Position numbers and translations under genes: made by a program. The notes under the pieces were generated by a model. The model had not been told where the DNA came from and ran no database searches. It was given only the letters and a program-made list of their open reading frames with translations. Positions 52,991-62,356 of a stretch of DNA of 64,000 nt are shown here, one piece after another (the first letter of the stretch is position 1; each line of letters opens with the position of its first letter). This DNA comes from Mediterranea sp. An20 (lineage in GTDB: Bacteria; Bacteroidota; Bacteroidia; Bacteroidales; Bacteroidaceae), in the NCBI RefSeq assembly GCF_002160055.1, contig NZ_NFJV01000015.1, positions 25,437 through 89,436 on the forward strand. Direction: 5' to 3'.

Positions 52991-54112
52991 ATGATTAAAT
53001 ACGACTATGTAGTGGTCGGTTCCGGACTGTTCGGGGCCACCTTCGCCTGCATGGCCCGTCGGCAGGGTAAGAAATGCTTAGTGATAGACAAACGTCCTCA
53101 TTTGGGTGGGAATGTCTATTGCGAACGAAAAGAGGGAATCAACGTGCACAAGTACGGTGCGCATATCTTCCATACCTCCAACAAACAGGTCTGGGACTTT
53201 GTCAACTCCTTTACAGAATTCAACCGCTATACCAATTCGCCGGTGGCGAACTACAAGGGAGAATTGTATAACCTGCCCTTTAACATGAATACATTCTATC
53301 AGATGTGGCATGTCCGTACTCCCGAAGAAGCACAGGCCAAGATTACTGAACAAAAGGTAGAGGCTTTGCAGACTTTGGAAGGACGTGAGCCTGTCAATTT
53401 GGAAGAACAGGCCTTGGTATTGGTGGGTAAGGATATTTATGAAAAGCTCATCAGAGGCTATACGGAAAAGCAATGGGGACGCAGCTGCAAGGAACTTCCG
53501 GCCTTTATTATTAGGCGTCTGCCTGTCCGCCTGGTCTTTGACAACAACTATTTCAACGACACCTACCAGGGCATCCCCATCGGTGGATACAACAAGTTGA
53601 TTGATGGCCTGTTGGAAGGCATTGAAACCCGAATTAATGCCGATTTCTTTGAAAATCGTACCTATTGGGAAAGTCTGGCAGATCGGATTGTTTTCACGGG
53701 CCAGATAGATGAGTTTTACGATTACCGTTTTGGTAAGCTGGAATATCGTACTGTCCGTTTTGAGGAAGAAACTTTGGATATGCCCAATTACCAAGGAAAT
53801 GCTGTAGTGAACTATACGGAACGTGAGGTGCCTTATACCCGCATTATTGAGCACAAGCATTTTGAGATGTTCGGAGATGCGGTTTATCAATGTCCGAAGA
53901 CTATCATTTCCAAGGAATATTCCACGGAATGGAAAGACGGAATGGAACCGTATTATCCGGTGAATGATGGGAAGAATAATGCGCTATATCAAAAATACAA
54001 GGAGCTGGCGGATAAGGAGGAGAAGGTGATATTCGGGGGGAGATTGGCAGAGTATAGGTATTATGATATGCATCAAATAGTGACAAAAAATTTGGTATTT
54101 AAATTTGATTAG
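52991..54112 (+). CDS. glf: UDP-galactopyranose mutase
   Basis: A 373-residue FAD enzyme that interconverts UDP-galactopyranose and UDP-galactofuranose. FAD loop VVGSGLFGATFACMARRQGKKCLVIDKRPHLGGN at the N-terminus, and HKYGAHIFHTSNKQVW, YTEKQWGRSCKELP, and YYPVNDGKNNALYQKY with the substrate-binding residues. Higher GC than its neighbours, so probably of separate origin. It predicts galactofuranose in the polymer. Confidence 0.96.
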   Translation: MIKYDYVVVGSGLFGATFACMARRQGKKCLVIDKRPHLGGNVYCERKEGINVHKYGAHIFHTSNKQVWDFVNSFTEFNRYTNSPVANYKGELYNLPFNMNTFYQMWHVRTPEEAQAKITEQKVEALQTLEGREPVNLEEQALVLVGKDIYEKLIRGYTEKQWGRSCKELPAFIIRRLPVRLVFDNNYFNDTYQGIPIGGYNKLIDGLLEGIETRINADFFENRTYWESLADRIVFTGQIDEFYDYRFGKLEYRTVRFEEETLDMPNYQGNAVVNYTEREVPYTRIIEHKHFEMFGDAVYQCPKTIISKEYSTEWKDGMEPYYPVNDGKNNALYQKYKELADKEEKVIFGGRLAEYRYYDMHQIVTKNLVFKFD

Positions 54113-54114
54113 CA

Positions 54115-54954
54115 ATGGAGAAAGTAAAGATATTAGTCGCTTGTCATAAACCTTCTAAGGTCTTCCGAGATGATATTTATGCTCCTATTCATGTAGGAAA
54201 GGCCCTTTCTAATTATCAGATGAACATGATAGGGGATGATACCGGAGATAATATTAGTATAAAAAATTCAATGTATTGTGAACTGACGGCAGAATATTGG
54301 GGATGGAAAAATGTGAATGATATTGAGTATATAGGTTTATGTCATTATAGACGATATTTTGCTACTCGAATATCATTTAATAATATTGATACATTATTGG
54401 GAAAAAAATGCGATGTGATATTACCTGAACCAATTGTAGATCGCTTTTCTGCAGGGATACGCCTGTTGCACGGGGTTTGTGTGGAAGATATCAACATTTT
54501 CTTAAGTGTTATAAAAGAGCAGAGTCCTGAGTATTATTCATCAGCTTTGTCATATTTAAGACATAATAGATGGATTGGATTTAATATGTTTGTCATGAGG
54601 AAAAAATTGTTTGATGAATTTGCACAGTGGCAATTTTCTTTATTGCAGGTGATTGAAGAGTATGTGAAACTGTCTGAATATACTCGAATGAAACGTTTAT
54701 TTGGTTATTTGGGAGAGGTTATGCTCGCTATATGGTGTTTACACAATAAACTGGAAGTATTTTATGATAAAGTAGTGCCATATCCAGACAGTAAAGTGTC
54801 ATTATCTATGTTGAAGAGTGTTTTATATAAAATGTATAATAGTACAGCTTTCTTCTTTCAGAGGGAGGATTTGCATTGGCTGAATTCTCCTAGCATTATT
54901 GTGGGGTTAAAAAATGATGGCATTTATGATGAAGTGGGGCATCTAAAAAAGTGA
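54115..54954 (+). CDS. DUF4422 glycosyltransferase
   Basis: A 279-residue capsule transferase family protein. KVKILVACHKPSKVFRDDIYAPIHVG, DNISIKNSMYCELTAEYWGWKN and GLCHYRRYF are the DUF4422 hallmarks. Cytosolic face of the membrane. It starts 2 bp after glf and is AT-rich. Acceptor and donor are unknown. Confidence 0.85.
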   Translation: MEKVKILVACHKPSKVFRDDIYAPIHVGKALSNYQMNMIGDDTGDNISIKNSMYCELTAEYWGWKNVNDIEYIGLCHYRRYFATRISFNNIDTLLGKKCDVILPEPIVDRFSAGIRLLHGVCVEDINIFLSVIKEQSPEYYSSALSYLRHNRWIGFNMFVMRKKLFDEFAQWQFSLLQVIEEYVKLSEYTRMKRLFGYLGEVMLAIWCLHNKLEVFYDKVVPYPDSKVSLSMLKSVLYKMYNSTAFFFQREDLHWLNSPSIIVGLKNDGIYDEVGHLKK

Positions 54955-54992
54955 GATAAGGTAAGAGAAATTGAACTGCAAAATCAATTCTT

Positions 54993-56195
54993 ATGAAAAT
55001 CATCCGGTTAGATACATATGGTGCTAAGTTGGTATTATTTGTGTATTTACTGGCAATAGGATTGAGTTATTTTTATACTATAGTTTATAAGGTTTATAAT
55101 GGTGACTTTATTTCTAAAGATGTTTTGTTTTCAAATCATATCCTATTGTTGATTGCTATCTTGACCGCTTTACCTTATTTATTTGTATATAAATTATATA
55201 AGAGGTATAGAAAAAAGGAATTGCAGGATTGTCTACCCATGGAATTTAATATCATGCTTTTGCGGAATATCACGTGGGGGTTATTATTGCTTTCTATCAT
55301 TTTACTTCTTACAGGGTATGGACAAATGGGGACATCAACAGGTATAGATGGTAGTATTTTATCGTATTTCCGTGCTGCGGTGTCTAAATTATTAGTGCGT
55401 CCTTGGGTGATTGCTTTTTTATTATTATCTCAGAAACGAAAAAATATTATAATTACAACTATCTTGTTTTTGATTCAATCATTGCTTGCTCATTCGTTAG
55501 GTGGCTGTTTTCAGTTATTTCTTATTCTATTGCTTAGATTAGGGGATAATTTTATAAATATTGTAAAACGATATTTTGTATTTATTTTAATTATATTATT
55601 GACATTTCCTGCTATCATCTCATTTGCTTATGATTTCCGTGCTCAATTGAGAGAAAATGAAATGTCAGAAGAAACTAAAACGGATATTATATTTGGTAAA
55701 TTGTGTGGACGGATAAGTAGTTTCTCTAATAGTGCCTATATTTTGCAAAATTCATTACAAGTGGCTTATGATTCAAAAGATATTCCCTTCTTTTTTTACT
55801 TTTATGATACATTGCGTTTTTGGGGATATAGGCATGAATTCGGAAGTATCGGTAGTTATGTAGAAACCGCAATCAAACATTCAAAGATGGAATATAATCA
55901 AACTATGCCGGGAGTTCTTGGGATTTTTGCTATTTCATTCATAAAATCACCCTATACTTTTATTTTCAATTTATTGTATACTGTATTTCTTATGCTTATG
56001 ATATTTAAGCTCGTTAGAAAAATATTTCCTAATGCTTCAAATATTGCATTCTTATTAATAATAGGATTTTGTACAAGTGGTGATATTTCCGAACTCTCAA
56101 ATAGTATATATACATTAATAATAATGTGGTTTATATTGTCTTTGTCAAATAAAGTGTTATGGAAAAAAAGAAAATCTGTGTTTTATATCCAATAG
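54993..56195 (+). CDS. wzy: Polysaccharide polymerase (Wzy-like membrane protein)
   Basis: A 400-residue membrane protein with about 10 predicted helices and a larger loop near residues 210-300. Sequence conservation in Wzy is too low to recognise a motif, but it is the only multi-spanning protein in the locus apart from the flippase, and O-antigen/oligosaccharide polymerases have this size and topology. The end overlaps the next gene by 37 bp. Confidence 0.78.
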   Translation: MKIIRLDTYGAKLVLFVYLLAIGLSYFYTIVYKVYNGDFISKDVLFSNHILLLIAILTALPYLFVYKLYKRYRKKELQDCLPMEFNIMLLRNITWGLLLLSIILLLTGYGQMGTSTGIDGSILSYFRAAVSKLLVRPWVIAFLLLSQKRKNIIITTILFLIQSLLAHSLGGCFQLFLILLLRLGDNFINIVKRYFVFILIILLTFPAIISFAYDFRAQLRENEMSEETKTDIIFGKLCGRISSFSNSAYILQNSLQVAYDSKDIPFFFYFYDTLRFWGYRHEFGSIGSYVETAIKHSKMEYNQTMPGVLGIFAISFIKSPYTFIFNLLYTVFLMLMIFKLVRKIFPNASNIAFLLIIGFCTSGDISELSNSIYTLIIMWFILSLSNKVLWKKRKSVFYIQ

Positions 56196-57229
56196 GAGAT
56201 TGTTTACATCCTATAACAGGAGGCCAGCTATATGATTCTTATTTGTTTAATAAAATAGCTTCTTTTGAGAAGCTACAAATTACATATTTTACAGATGCAG
56301 AGGTGGGACATATTAATAAATGGTTACTGCCGATTTGTATATGGAAGCATCGTTTGAAAATAGTGGATAGCTATGCTGTTTTATTGAATAGTGGTTGGTT
56401 CGCACAAGCATTAGTATTAATTCTATTGTTTAGAATTTTCTATCCTAAATTGAAAATTTGTATCATTCATCATCACTTCCGTTATCAGGAAATGTCAGGA
56501 ATGAAGAAATATGTAGGATATGTTCTTGAGAAATGTTGCTTGGGATTGTCAACTGTTATAATTACTCCAAATTTGTATACTCGTTCAATTATTGAGCGAA
56601 TCTTCCCCCATAAGAATATATTCTTTTTAGGGATGTCTTTCAAAAAAGAAAAACATCCTTGTTCCTGTTATGAAACAAACAGATTATTATTTGTAGGTAC
56701 AGTATATCCGCGCAAAGGTATTGCTTATCTGCTGAAAGCTTTAGGGATAATGACTATAGAGGAACGGAAAGGTATTCAGTTAGATGTAGTCGGGAATTTA
56801 GTATCAGCAGATTATTACAATGATATGCAAGCCTTGGTATCAAAATATGGTTTAGAAAATATTGTGAATTTTGTTGGGCGAGTTTCAGATGCAGAATTAA
56901 TTTCTTATTACTCTCAGGCGTATTGTTTTGTTTTTCCTTCGCTTTTAGAAGGTTACGGAATGGTACTGATAGAGGCAATGTCTTATGGGCTTCCTGTTAT
57001 TGCATTTGATAACTCTGCTATACCTTATACTGTCAAGACAGGTAAAAATGGTATATTAGTAGAAAACAAAAATGCAGAAGCCCTTAAAGAGGCAATTTTA
57101 TGTTTATGTAATAATACAGATTATCATCATAAACTTTGTAAAGGGGCATTGGAAACTTATCATAATACACGTTCTTTATCAGATTTAGATGCAGATATTG
57201 AAAAGTTTGTCAATATAGAATTGATCTAA
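56159..57229 (+). CDS. Glycosyltransferase family 4
   Basis: A 356-residue GT-B fold transferase. LLFVGTVYPRKGIAYLLKAL opens the C-terminal domain and PSLLEGYGMVLIEAMSYGLPVIAFDNSAIP carries the EX7E motif. Overlaps the polymerase gene by 37 bp. Substrate unknown. Confidence 0.9.
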   Translation: MEKKKICVLYPIGDCLHPITGGQLYDSYLFNKIASFEKLQITYFTDAEVGHINKWLLPICIWKHRLKIVDSYAVLLNSGWFAQALVLILLFRIFYPKLKICIIHHHFRYQEMSGMKKYVGYVLEKCCLGLSTVIITPNLYTRSIIERIFPHKNIFFLGMSFKKEKHPCSCYETNRLLFVGTVYPRKGIAYLLKALGIMTIEERKGIQLDVVGNLVSADYYNDMQALVSKYGLENIVNFVGRVSDAELISYYSQAYCFVFPSLLEGYGMVLIEAMSYGLPVIAFDNSAIPYTVKTGKNGILVENKNAEALKEAILCLCNNTDYHHKLCKGALETYHNTRSLSDLDADIEKFVNIELI

Positions 57230-57269
57230 AAATCTGAAAAATATTGATATTATTTAGATTTGATTATAA

Positions 57270-58355
57270 ATGAAACTCTTGATGCTTTCTCCCGCAGAGT
57301 CTGTACATACACAACGGTGGTGTAAGGCTCTTTCGCAAAGAGGTATAAATGTAGTGCTGTTTAGTTTCTCTGCTTCTAAAAGTTCTTTCTATAAAGAATG
57401 TGGCATTACTGTTTACTCTTGCGATATTAATGCCCATACGATATGGCAGAAAAAGGCTTATTTGTTCACGCTGAGAAAATTGTGTAACGTAATACGAAGA
57501 GAACGACCAAACATAGTTCATGCACATAGAGCCTCTAGTTATGGACTTTTAGGTGCTTTAAGTGGATTTCATCCTTTCATTATTTCAATTTGGGGAGAAG
57601 ATATCTATGAATTTCCAAGAAAATCATTCATATTTAGGTTGCTGCTAAAATTTGCTCTGCGAAAGGCGGATTGTTTATTATCGACTAGCTATGTTATGGC
57701 AAAAGAAGCAGCTAAATATACGAATAAGAGTTTTTCGATAACACCATTTGGTGTAGATACAAAATTATTCAGTCCTATGAACATTGCTTCTAAAGATCAA
57801 TTTGTTATAGGAAATGTGAAAATTTTGGATTATAGATATGGCATTGATGTTTTAATTCGTGCTTTTAATTTAGTTGTTTTGGCGAATCCTAACAAAAAAT
57901 TACTTTTACGTATAATCGGTGACGGTCCATGTCGAGAAAAATATGAGTCATTAACCGTGAAATTAGGAATAAAAGATAAAGTGGAATTTTTGGGAAAAAT
58001 ACCCAATGATAATCTTCCTAAGTATTATAATAGCTTTTCTGTTTCTGTTTTTGTTTCTATTTCTAATAGCGAAAGTTTTGGTGTTGTTGCAGTTGAGTCA
58101 ATGTCATGTGGGTGTCCTGTTGTAACTTCTGATGCAGATGGCTTTACAGAGGTTGTTGAGGATGGAATAACAGGAATTATTGTTCCTAAAAAAAATGAAC
58201 AAAAAACAGCTGAAGCTATACAAACATTTATAGATAATCCATCGCTTAGGGATACCATGGGTAAGGCCGGTCGCGAACGAGTATTGAAACTATTTGACTG
58301 GAATGATAATGTAAATACAATGTTGAAAGTATACAATTCTTTGCTAAAATCATAA
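57270..58355 (+). CDS. Glycosyltransferase family 4
   Basis: A 361-residue GT-B fold transferase with the EX7E region SNSESFGVVAVESMSCGCPVVTSDADGFTEVV and a donor-binding stretch LLLRIIGDGPCREKYESL. N-terminus KLLMLSPAESVHTQRWCKALSQRG is usual for GT4. AT-rich. Substrate unknown. Confidence 0.9.
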   Translation: MKLLMLSPAESVHTQRWCKALSQRGINVVLFSFSASKSSFYKECGITVYSCDINAHTIWQKKAYLFTLRKLCNVIRRERPNIVHAHRASSYGLLGALSGFHPFIISIWGEDIYEFPRKSFIFRLLLKFALRKADCLLSTSYVMAKEAAKYTNKSFSITPFGVDTKLFSPMNIASKDQFVIGNVKILDYRYGIDVLIRAFNLVVLANPNKKLLLRIIGDGPCREKYESLTVKLGIKDKVEFLGKIPNDNLPKYYNSFSVSVFVSISNSESFGVVAVESMSCGCPVVTSDADGFTEVVEDGITGIIVPKKNEQKTAEAIQTFIDNPSLRDTMGKAGRERVLKLFDWNDNVNTMLKVYNSLLKS

Positions 58356-58383
58356 ATCGAGTTATAATTATTGCATGGAGTAG

Positions 58384-59934
58384 ATGAAACTTAATCAGTT
58401 TTTACGTACGGTATTCTATCTGAGAAAAAGGCAAATTTATTATCAGTTAAAGTATAGACTTACACATATTAATTATATATTAAGCACTCTTTCTAAAATT
58501 AGTAACCTTAATTGTTCTAGTATAATTGTAAAACATAAGTGTTTACAGGATAAAGAGTTTTCTTTCTTGAATATAAAAAAGCCTTTTATAAGTTGGAATG
58601 ATGCAAGTAATGGAAACCTTTGGGCTTACAATCTGAATTATATGGATTGGCTCCTCCAGAAAGAATTATCATTTGATGAAGGAGCAAAGTGGATAGATTG
58701 TTTTATTGATGATATTCGTTCTAATAAAGTTGCTTTAGCTCCTTATCCTACAGCTCTTCGTGGAATTAATTGGATCAAATTTATTAGTCTTCATTATTCA
58801 CAAATTTCTCAAGAGCAACTACGCAGATGGGCTGATTCATTATATTCTCAATACTGCTTGCTGGAACAGAGGCTAGAGTTCCATCTTTTGGGCAATCATC
58901 TGCTGGAAGATGCGTATTCGTTGTTTATAGCTTCCTTATTTTTTGAGGATGTAAACATGTTTAAGAAAGCTTCCAGATTGCTATATCGTGAGTTGGACGA
59001 ACAGATACTGCCGGATGGCGCTCACTATGAGCAGTCACCAATGTATCACTGCATTTTGTTGGATCGTTTATTGGATTGTTACAATTTCTCAATAGGGAAT
59101 AGGAGGTTTGACGCACAAAAAGACTTAAATATCTTGCTGCGAGAAAAAGCTCAAGTCATGTTAGGACATTTGAATTCGTTAATATATCAAGATCATTCTA
59201 TTCCGTTATTGAATGATTCTGCATACGGTATTTCTCCTTGTCCTGATGAGTTGTTTGATTATGCCGTTCGCTTAGCGATTGATTGGCATGAGATTCCACT
59301 GAAAGAATGTGGCTATCGAAAGTTGGTGAATGGAAAATTTGAGGCGGTAGTAGATATTGGAAATATTACCGCTTCGTATCAGCCCGGCCACTCTCATGCA
59401 GATACTTTCAATTATGAGCTTCGAATAAAAGGGAAACCATTTGTGGTGGATACTGGGATTTCCACTTACGACAAAACACCACGTAGACAATATGAGCGTG
59501 GAACCTCTGCCCATAATACGGTGACAATCGGAGGCAAAGATTCCAGTGAAGTATGGGGAGGCTTCCGTGTCGGGAAGCGGGCAAAAGTAACCATTTTGAA
59601 AGACAAACCTTATGAAGTAGTAGCTTGGCATAATGGTTTTGGTTCGCAAGGGAAGCATTTCCGGAAGTTTATTCTGGAGGAAGATGGCTTTAAGGTGGAA
59701 GATTCTGTTTCAACAAATAAGGAAGCGATAAGTTGGTTGCATTTGTCTCCGGAATCCAAAATCCTCTCTTACTCTAACGAACTGATAGTTACTACTATAG
59801 GAAACATTGATATTACAGGTGCTTCGAAAGTTGAAATCGCAGATGGAGAAGTATCAGTTGAATACAACCGTTTCCTTGCTGTAAAGATTATAAAAATTCA
59901 TTTTTCTCATAAACTTTCTTATCAGATAGTATAA
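58384..59934 (+). CDS. Heparinase II/III family protein
   Basis: A 516-residue protein: an N-terminal alpha/alpha toroid (residues about 60-320, with GNHLLEDAYSLFIASLFF and DGAHYEQSPMYH) and a C-terminal beta-sandwich from about 330, with His336 and His338 in GHSHADTFNYEL and GISTYDKTPRRQYERGTSAHNTVTI. This is the heparinase II/III lyase architecture. No signal peptide is evident. Such genes are common in bacterial polysaccharide loci, where they may trim or modify a uronic-acid-containing polymer; the locus also makes a uronic acid precursor (ManNAcA). Confidence 0.87.
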   Translation: MKLNQFLRTVFYLRKRQIYYQLKYRLTHINYILSTLSKISNLNCSSIIVKHKCLQDKEFSFLNIKKPFISWNDASNGNLWAYNLNYMDWLLQKELSFDEGAKWIDCFIDDIRSNKVALAPYPTALRGINWIKFISLHYSQISQEQLRRWADSLYSQYCLLEQRLEFHLLGNHLLEDAYSLFIASLFFEDVNMFKKASRLLYRELDEQILPDGAHYEQSPMYHCILLDRLLDCYNFSIGNRRFDAQKDLNILLREKAQVMLGHLNSLIYQDHSIPLLNDSAYGISPCPDELFDYAVRLAIDWHEIPLKECGYRKLVNGKFEAVVDIGNITASYQPGHSHADTFNYELRIKGKPFVVDTGISTYDKTPRRQYERGTSAHNTVTIGGKDSSEVWGGFRVGKRAKVTILKDKPYEVVAWHNGFGSQGKHFRKFILEEDGFKVEDSVSTNKEAISWLHLSPESKILSYSNELIVTTIGNIDITGASKVEIADGEVSVEYNRFLAVKIIKIHFSHKLSYQIV

Positions 59935-59978
59935 GAAGGAAATATATAGTTTCTAACCTCTATTGATTTTATAAAACA

Positions 59979-61187
59979 ATGAAAGCATGTTTCATGGGTT
60001 TAGGCTATATCGGTCTGCCCACAGCCATCATTGCCGCCAAACATGGTGTGCAAATAATCGGAGTTGACATCAATCCCCAAGTAGTGGAAAAAACCAATCA
60101 AGGGCAATTGCATATCGTTGAACCCGGTATGCAGGAACTTTTGCAAGAGGTGATAACCAATGGGCAACTGAAGGCTTCGACTACACCGGAGGTAAGTGAT
60201 GCTTATTTTATTGTAGTGCCCACGCCCTTTAAAGGTGGGAACCATGAGCCAGATATTTCATACGTAGAAGCTGCCACGCGTTCCGTTATTCCTTACTTGA
60301 AAGAGGGCGATTTGTATGTGATAGAATCTACATCTCCGGTAGGTACAACGGATAAAATGGCCAAATTGATTTTTGAATTACGTCCTGAATTACAGGATAA
60401 GATTTATATCGCTTATTGTCCGGAACGCGTGTTGCCTGGCAATGTAATTTACGAGTTGGTGCATAACGATCGTGTCATAGGTGGCATGAATGAGGTATCT
60501 ACGGAAAAAGCCATCACATTTTATCGTCATTTTGTACAAGGTACTTTGCATCGTACCAATTGCAAGACTGCCGAGATGTGTAAACTTACCGAAAACTCTA
60601 GCCGCGATGTGCAGATTGCTTTTGCCAACGAACTTTCGTTGATTTGTGATAAAGCCGATATTAATGTGTGGGAATTGATAAACCTTGCCAACAAGCATCC
60701 TCGTGTCAATATTCTGCAACCTGGTTGTGGCGTTGGTGGGCATTGCATTGCTGTTGATCCTTATTTCATTACGGCAGAATTTCCAATGGAATCCAAGTTG
60801 ATAGCTACTGCCCGTGAGATAAACAATTACAAGTCGTTCTGGTGTGCTGAGAAAATACAGAATGCTATGTTGCGCTTTGAGTTGGAACACCACCATAAAC
60901 CAGTCGTAGCCATGATGGGACTTGCCTTTAAACCAGATATAGACGACTTGCGTGAAGCTCCCGCTAAATACATTACTACCAGAGTGATGCAAAGTTGTAA
61001 CAATGCGGATATATTGGTGGTAGAACCTAATATCAAGGAGCATAAAGTTTTTAAGTTGACAGATTATAAAGAAGCATATGAACAGGCAGATATTGTAGTG
61101 TTTTTAGTTGCTCATACACCTTTCAAATCGTTACCTTATAATAATAGTAAAATCATACTCGACTTTTGTGGAATTTACAAGAAATAG
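59979..61187 (+). CDS. wecC: UDP-N-acetyl-D-mannosamine dehydrogenase
   Basis: A 402-residue UDP-sugar dehydrogenase oxidising UDP-ManNAc to UDP-ManNAcA with two NAD+. NAD loop GLGYIGLPTAIIAAKHGVQIIGVD; catalytic Cys256 in GCGVGGHCIAVDPYF; LTENSSRDVQIAFANELSLI in the centre. Paired with the epimerase gene that follows, so the polymer should contain a mannosaminuronic acid-type residue. Confidence 0.94.
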   Translation: MKACFMGLGYIGLPTAIIAAKHGVQIIGVDINPQVVEKTNQGQLHIVEPGMQELLQEVITNGQLKASTTPEVSDAYFIVVPTPFKGGNHEPDISYVEAATRSVIPYLKEGDLYVIESTSPVGTTDKMAKLIFELRPELQDKIYIAYCPERVLPGNVIYELVHNDRVIGGMNEVSTEKAITFYRHFVQGTLHRTNCKTAEMCKLTENSSRDVQIAFANELSLICDKADINVWELINLANKHPRVNILQPGCGVGGHCIAVDPYFITAEFPMESKLIATAREINNYKSFWCAEKIQNAMLRFELEHHHKPVVAMMGLAFKPDIDDLREAPAKYITTRVMQSCNNADILVVEPNIKEHKVFKLTDYKEAYEQADIVVFLVAHTPFKSLPYNNSKIILDFCGIYKK

Positions 61188-61195
61188 AAGAGAGA

Positions 61196-62356
61196 ATGAA
61201 GAAAATAATGCTTGTTTTCGGCACTCGCCCAGAAGCTATCAAAATGGCTCCTTTAGTGAAGGAGTTTCAAAAATATTCAGAAAAATTTCAGACTATAATA
61301 TGTGTAACTGGCCAGCATCGCGAAATGCTGGACCAGGTTTTACATATATTTGAGATTGTTCCTGATTACGATTTGGATATTATGAAACAGGGACAGGACT
61401 TATATGATGTGACAACCCGCGTACTTCTAGGAATGCGGGACGTGTTGAAAGAGACACAACCAAATGTGGTGCTGGTACATGGAGATACAACAACTTCCAC
61501 AACAGCGGCTTTGGCGGCTTTCTATCAACATATTTCCGTGGGACACGTGGAGGCTGGATTACGTACGCATAATATATACAGTCCTTGGCCAGAAGAAATG
61601 AACCGACAGTTGACAGGACGCATAGCTACCTATCACTTTGCCCCCACTCCTTTGAGTAAACAGAACTTATTGGCGGAAAGTGTTAATGAAAAGCGTATCG
61701 TGGTAACAGGCAATACGGTAATTGATGCCTTGTATATGGTGGTTGATAAAATAAAGAAAAATGAAGTATTGGATGTGGAGCTGAGTAGCACGCTGAAGCA
61801 GTCAGGGTATGATATCAAACGCTTGTCTAGTGGGAAAAAAATGGTATTGATTACCGGTCATCGCCGCGAAAACTTTGGCTATGGATTTATTTCCATGTGC
61901 AAAGCGATTAAGGCTTTGACAGAAAAATATCCGAACGTGGATTTTGTTTATCCAATGCACTTGAATCCTAATGTGCGTCAGCCTATTCATGAAGTATTTG
62001 GTAACGATTTATCCAATTTAGGTAATATGTTTTTTATAGAACCCTTGGAGTATCTGTCTTTTGTTTATCTGATGGAAAAATCTACCATAGTGCTCACTGA
62101 TAGCGGCGGCATTCAGGAAGAGGCACCCGGTTTGGGTAAGCCGGTATTAGTGATGCGGGATACAACTGAACGGCCGGAAGCTTTAGAAGCAGGAACAGTA
62201 AAGCTTGTCGGTACAGATTATGGAAAGATAATAGCTGAAACTTCAAAATTGATAGAAAATGAAGTTTATTACGAGAAGATGAGTAAGGCTGTAAATCCGT
62301 ATGGGGATGGATTGGCTTGTAGTAGAATTGTGCATTTTCTGAATCAGGAATCATGA
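61196..62356 (+). CDS. wecB: UDP-N-acetylglucosamine 2-epimerase (non-hydrolysing)
   Basis: A 386-residue GT-B-fold epimerase converting UDP-GlcNAc to UDP-ManNAc. FGTRPEAIKMAPLVKEF, VHGDTTTSTTAALAAF, HVEAGLRTHNIYSPWPEEMNRQL, RRENFG and TDSGGIQEEAPGLGKPVLV are all present. ATG at 61196 avoids overlap with wecC. Supplies the dehydrogenase encoded 8 bp upstream. Confidence 0.95.
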   Translation: MKKIMLVFGTRPEAIKMAPLVKEFQKYSEKFQTIICVTGQHREMLDQVLHIFEIVPDYDLDIMKQGQDLYDVTTRVLLGMRDVLKETQPNVVLVHGDTTTSTTAALAAFYQHISVGHVEAGLRTHNIYSPWPEEMNRQLTGRIATYHFAPTPLSKQNLLAESVNEKRIVVTGNTVIDALYMVVDKIKKNEVLDVELSSTLKQSGYDIKRLSSGKKMVLITGHRRENFGYGFISMCKAIKALTEKYPNVDFVYPMHLNPNVRQPIHEVFGNDLSNLGNMFFIEPLEYLSFVYLMEKSTIVLTDSGGIQEEAPGLGKPVLVMRDTTERPEALEAGTVKLVGTDYGKIIAETSKLIENEVYYEKMSKAVNPYGDGLACSRIVHFLNQES

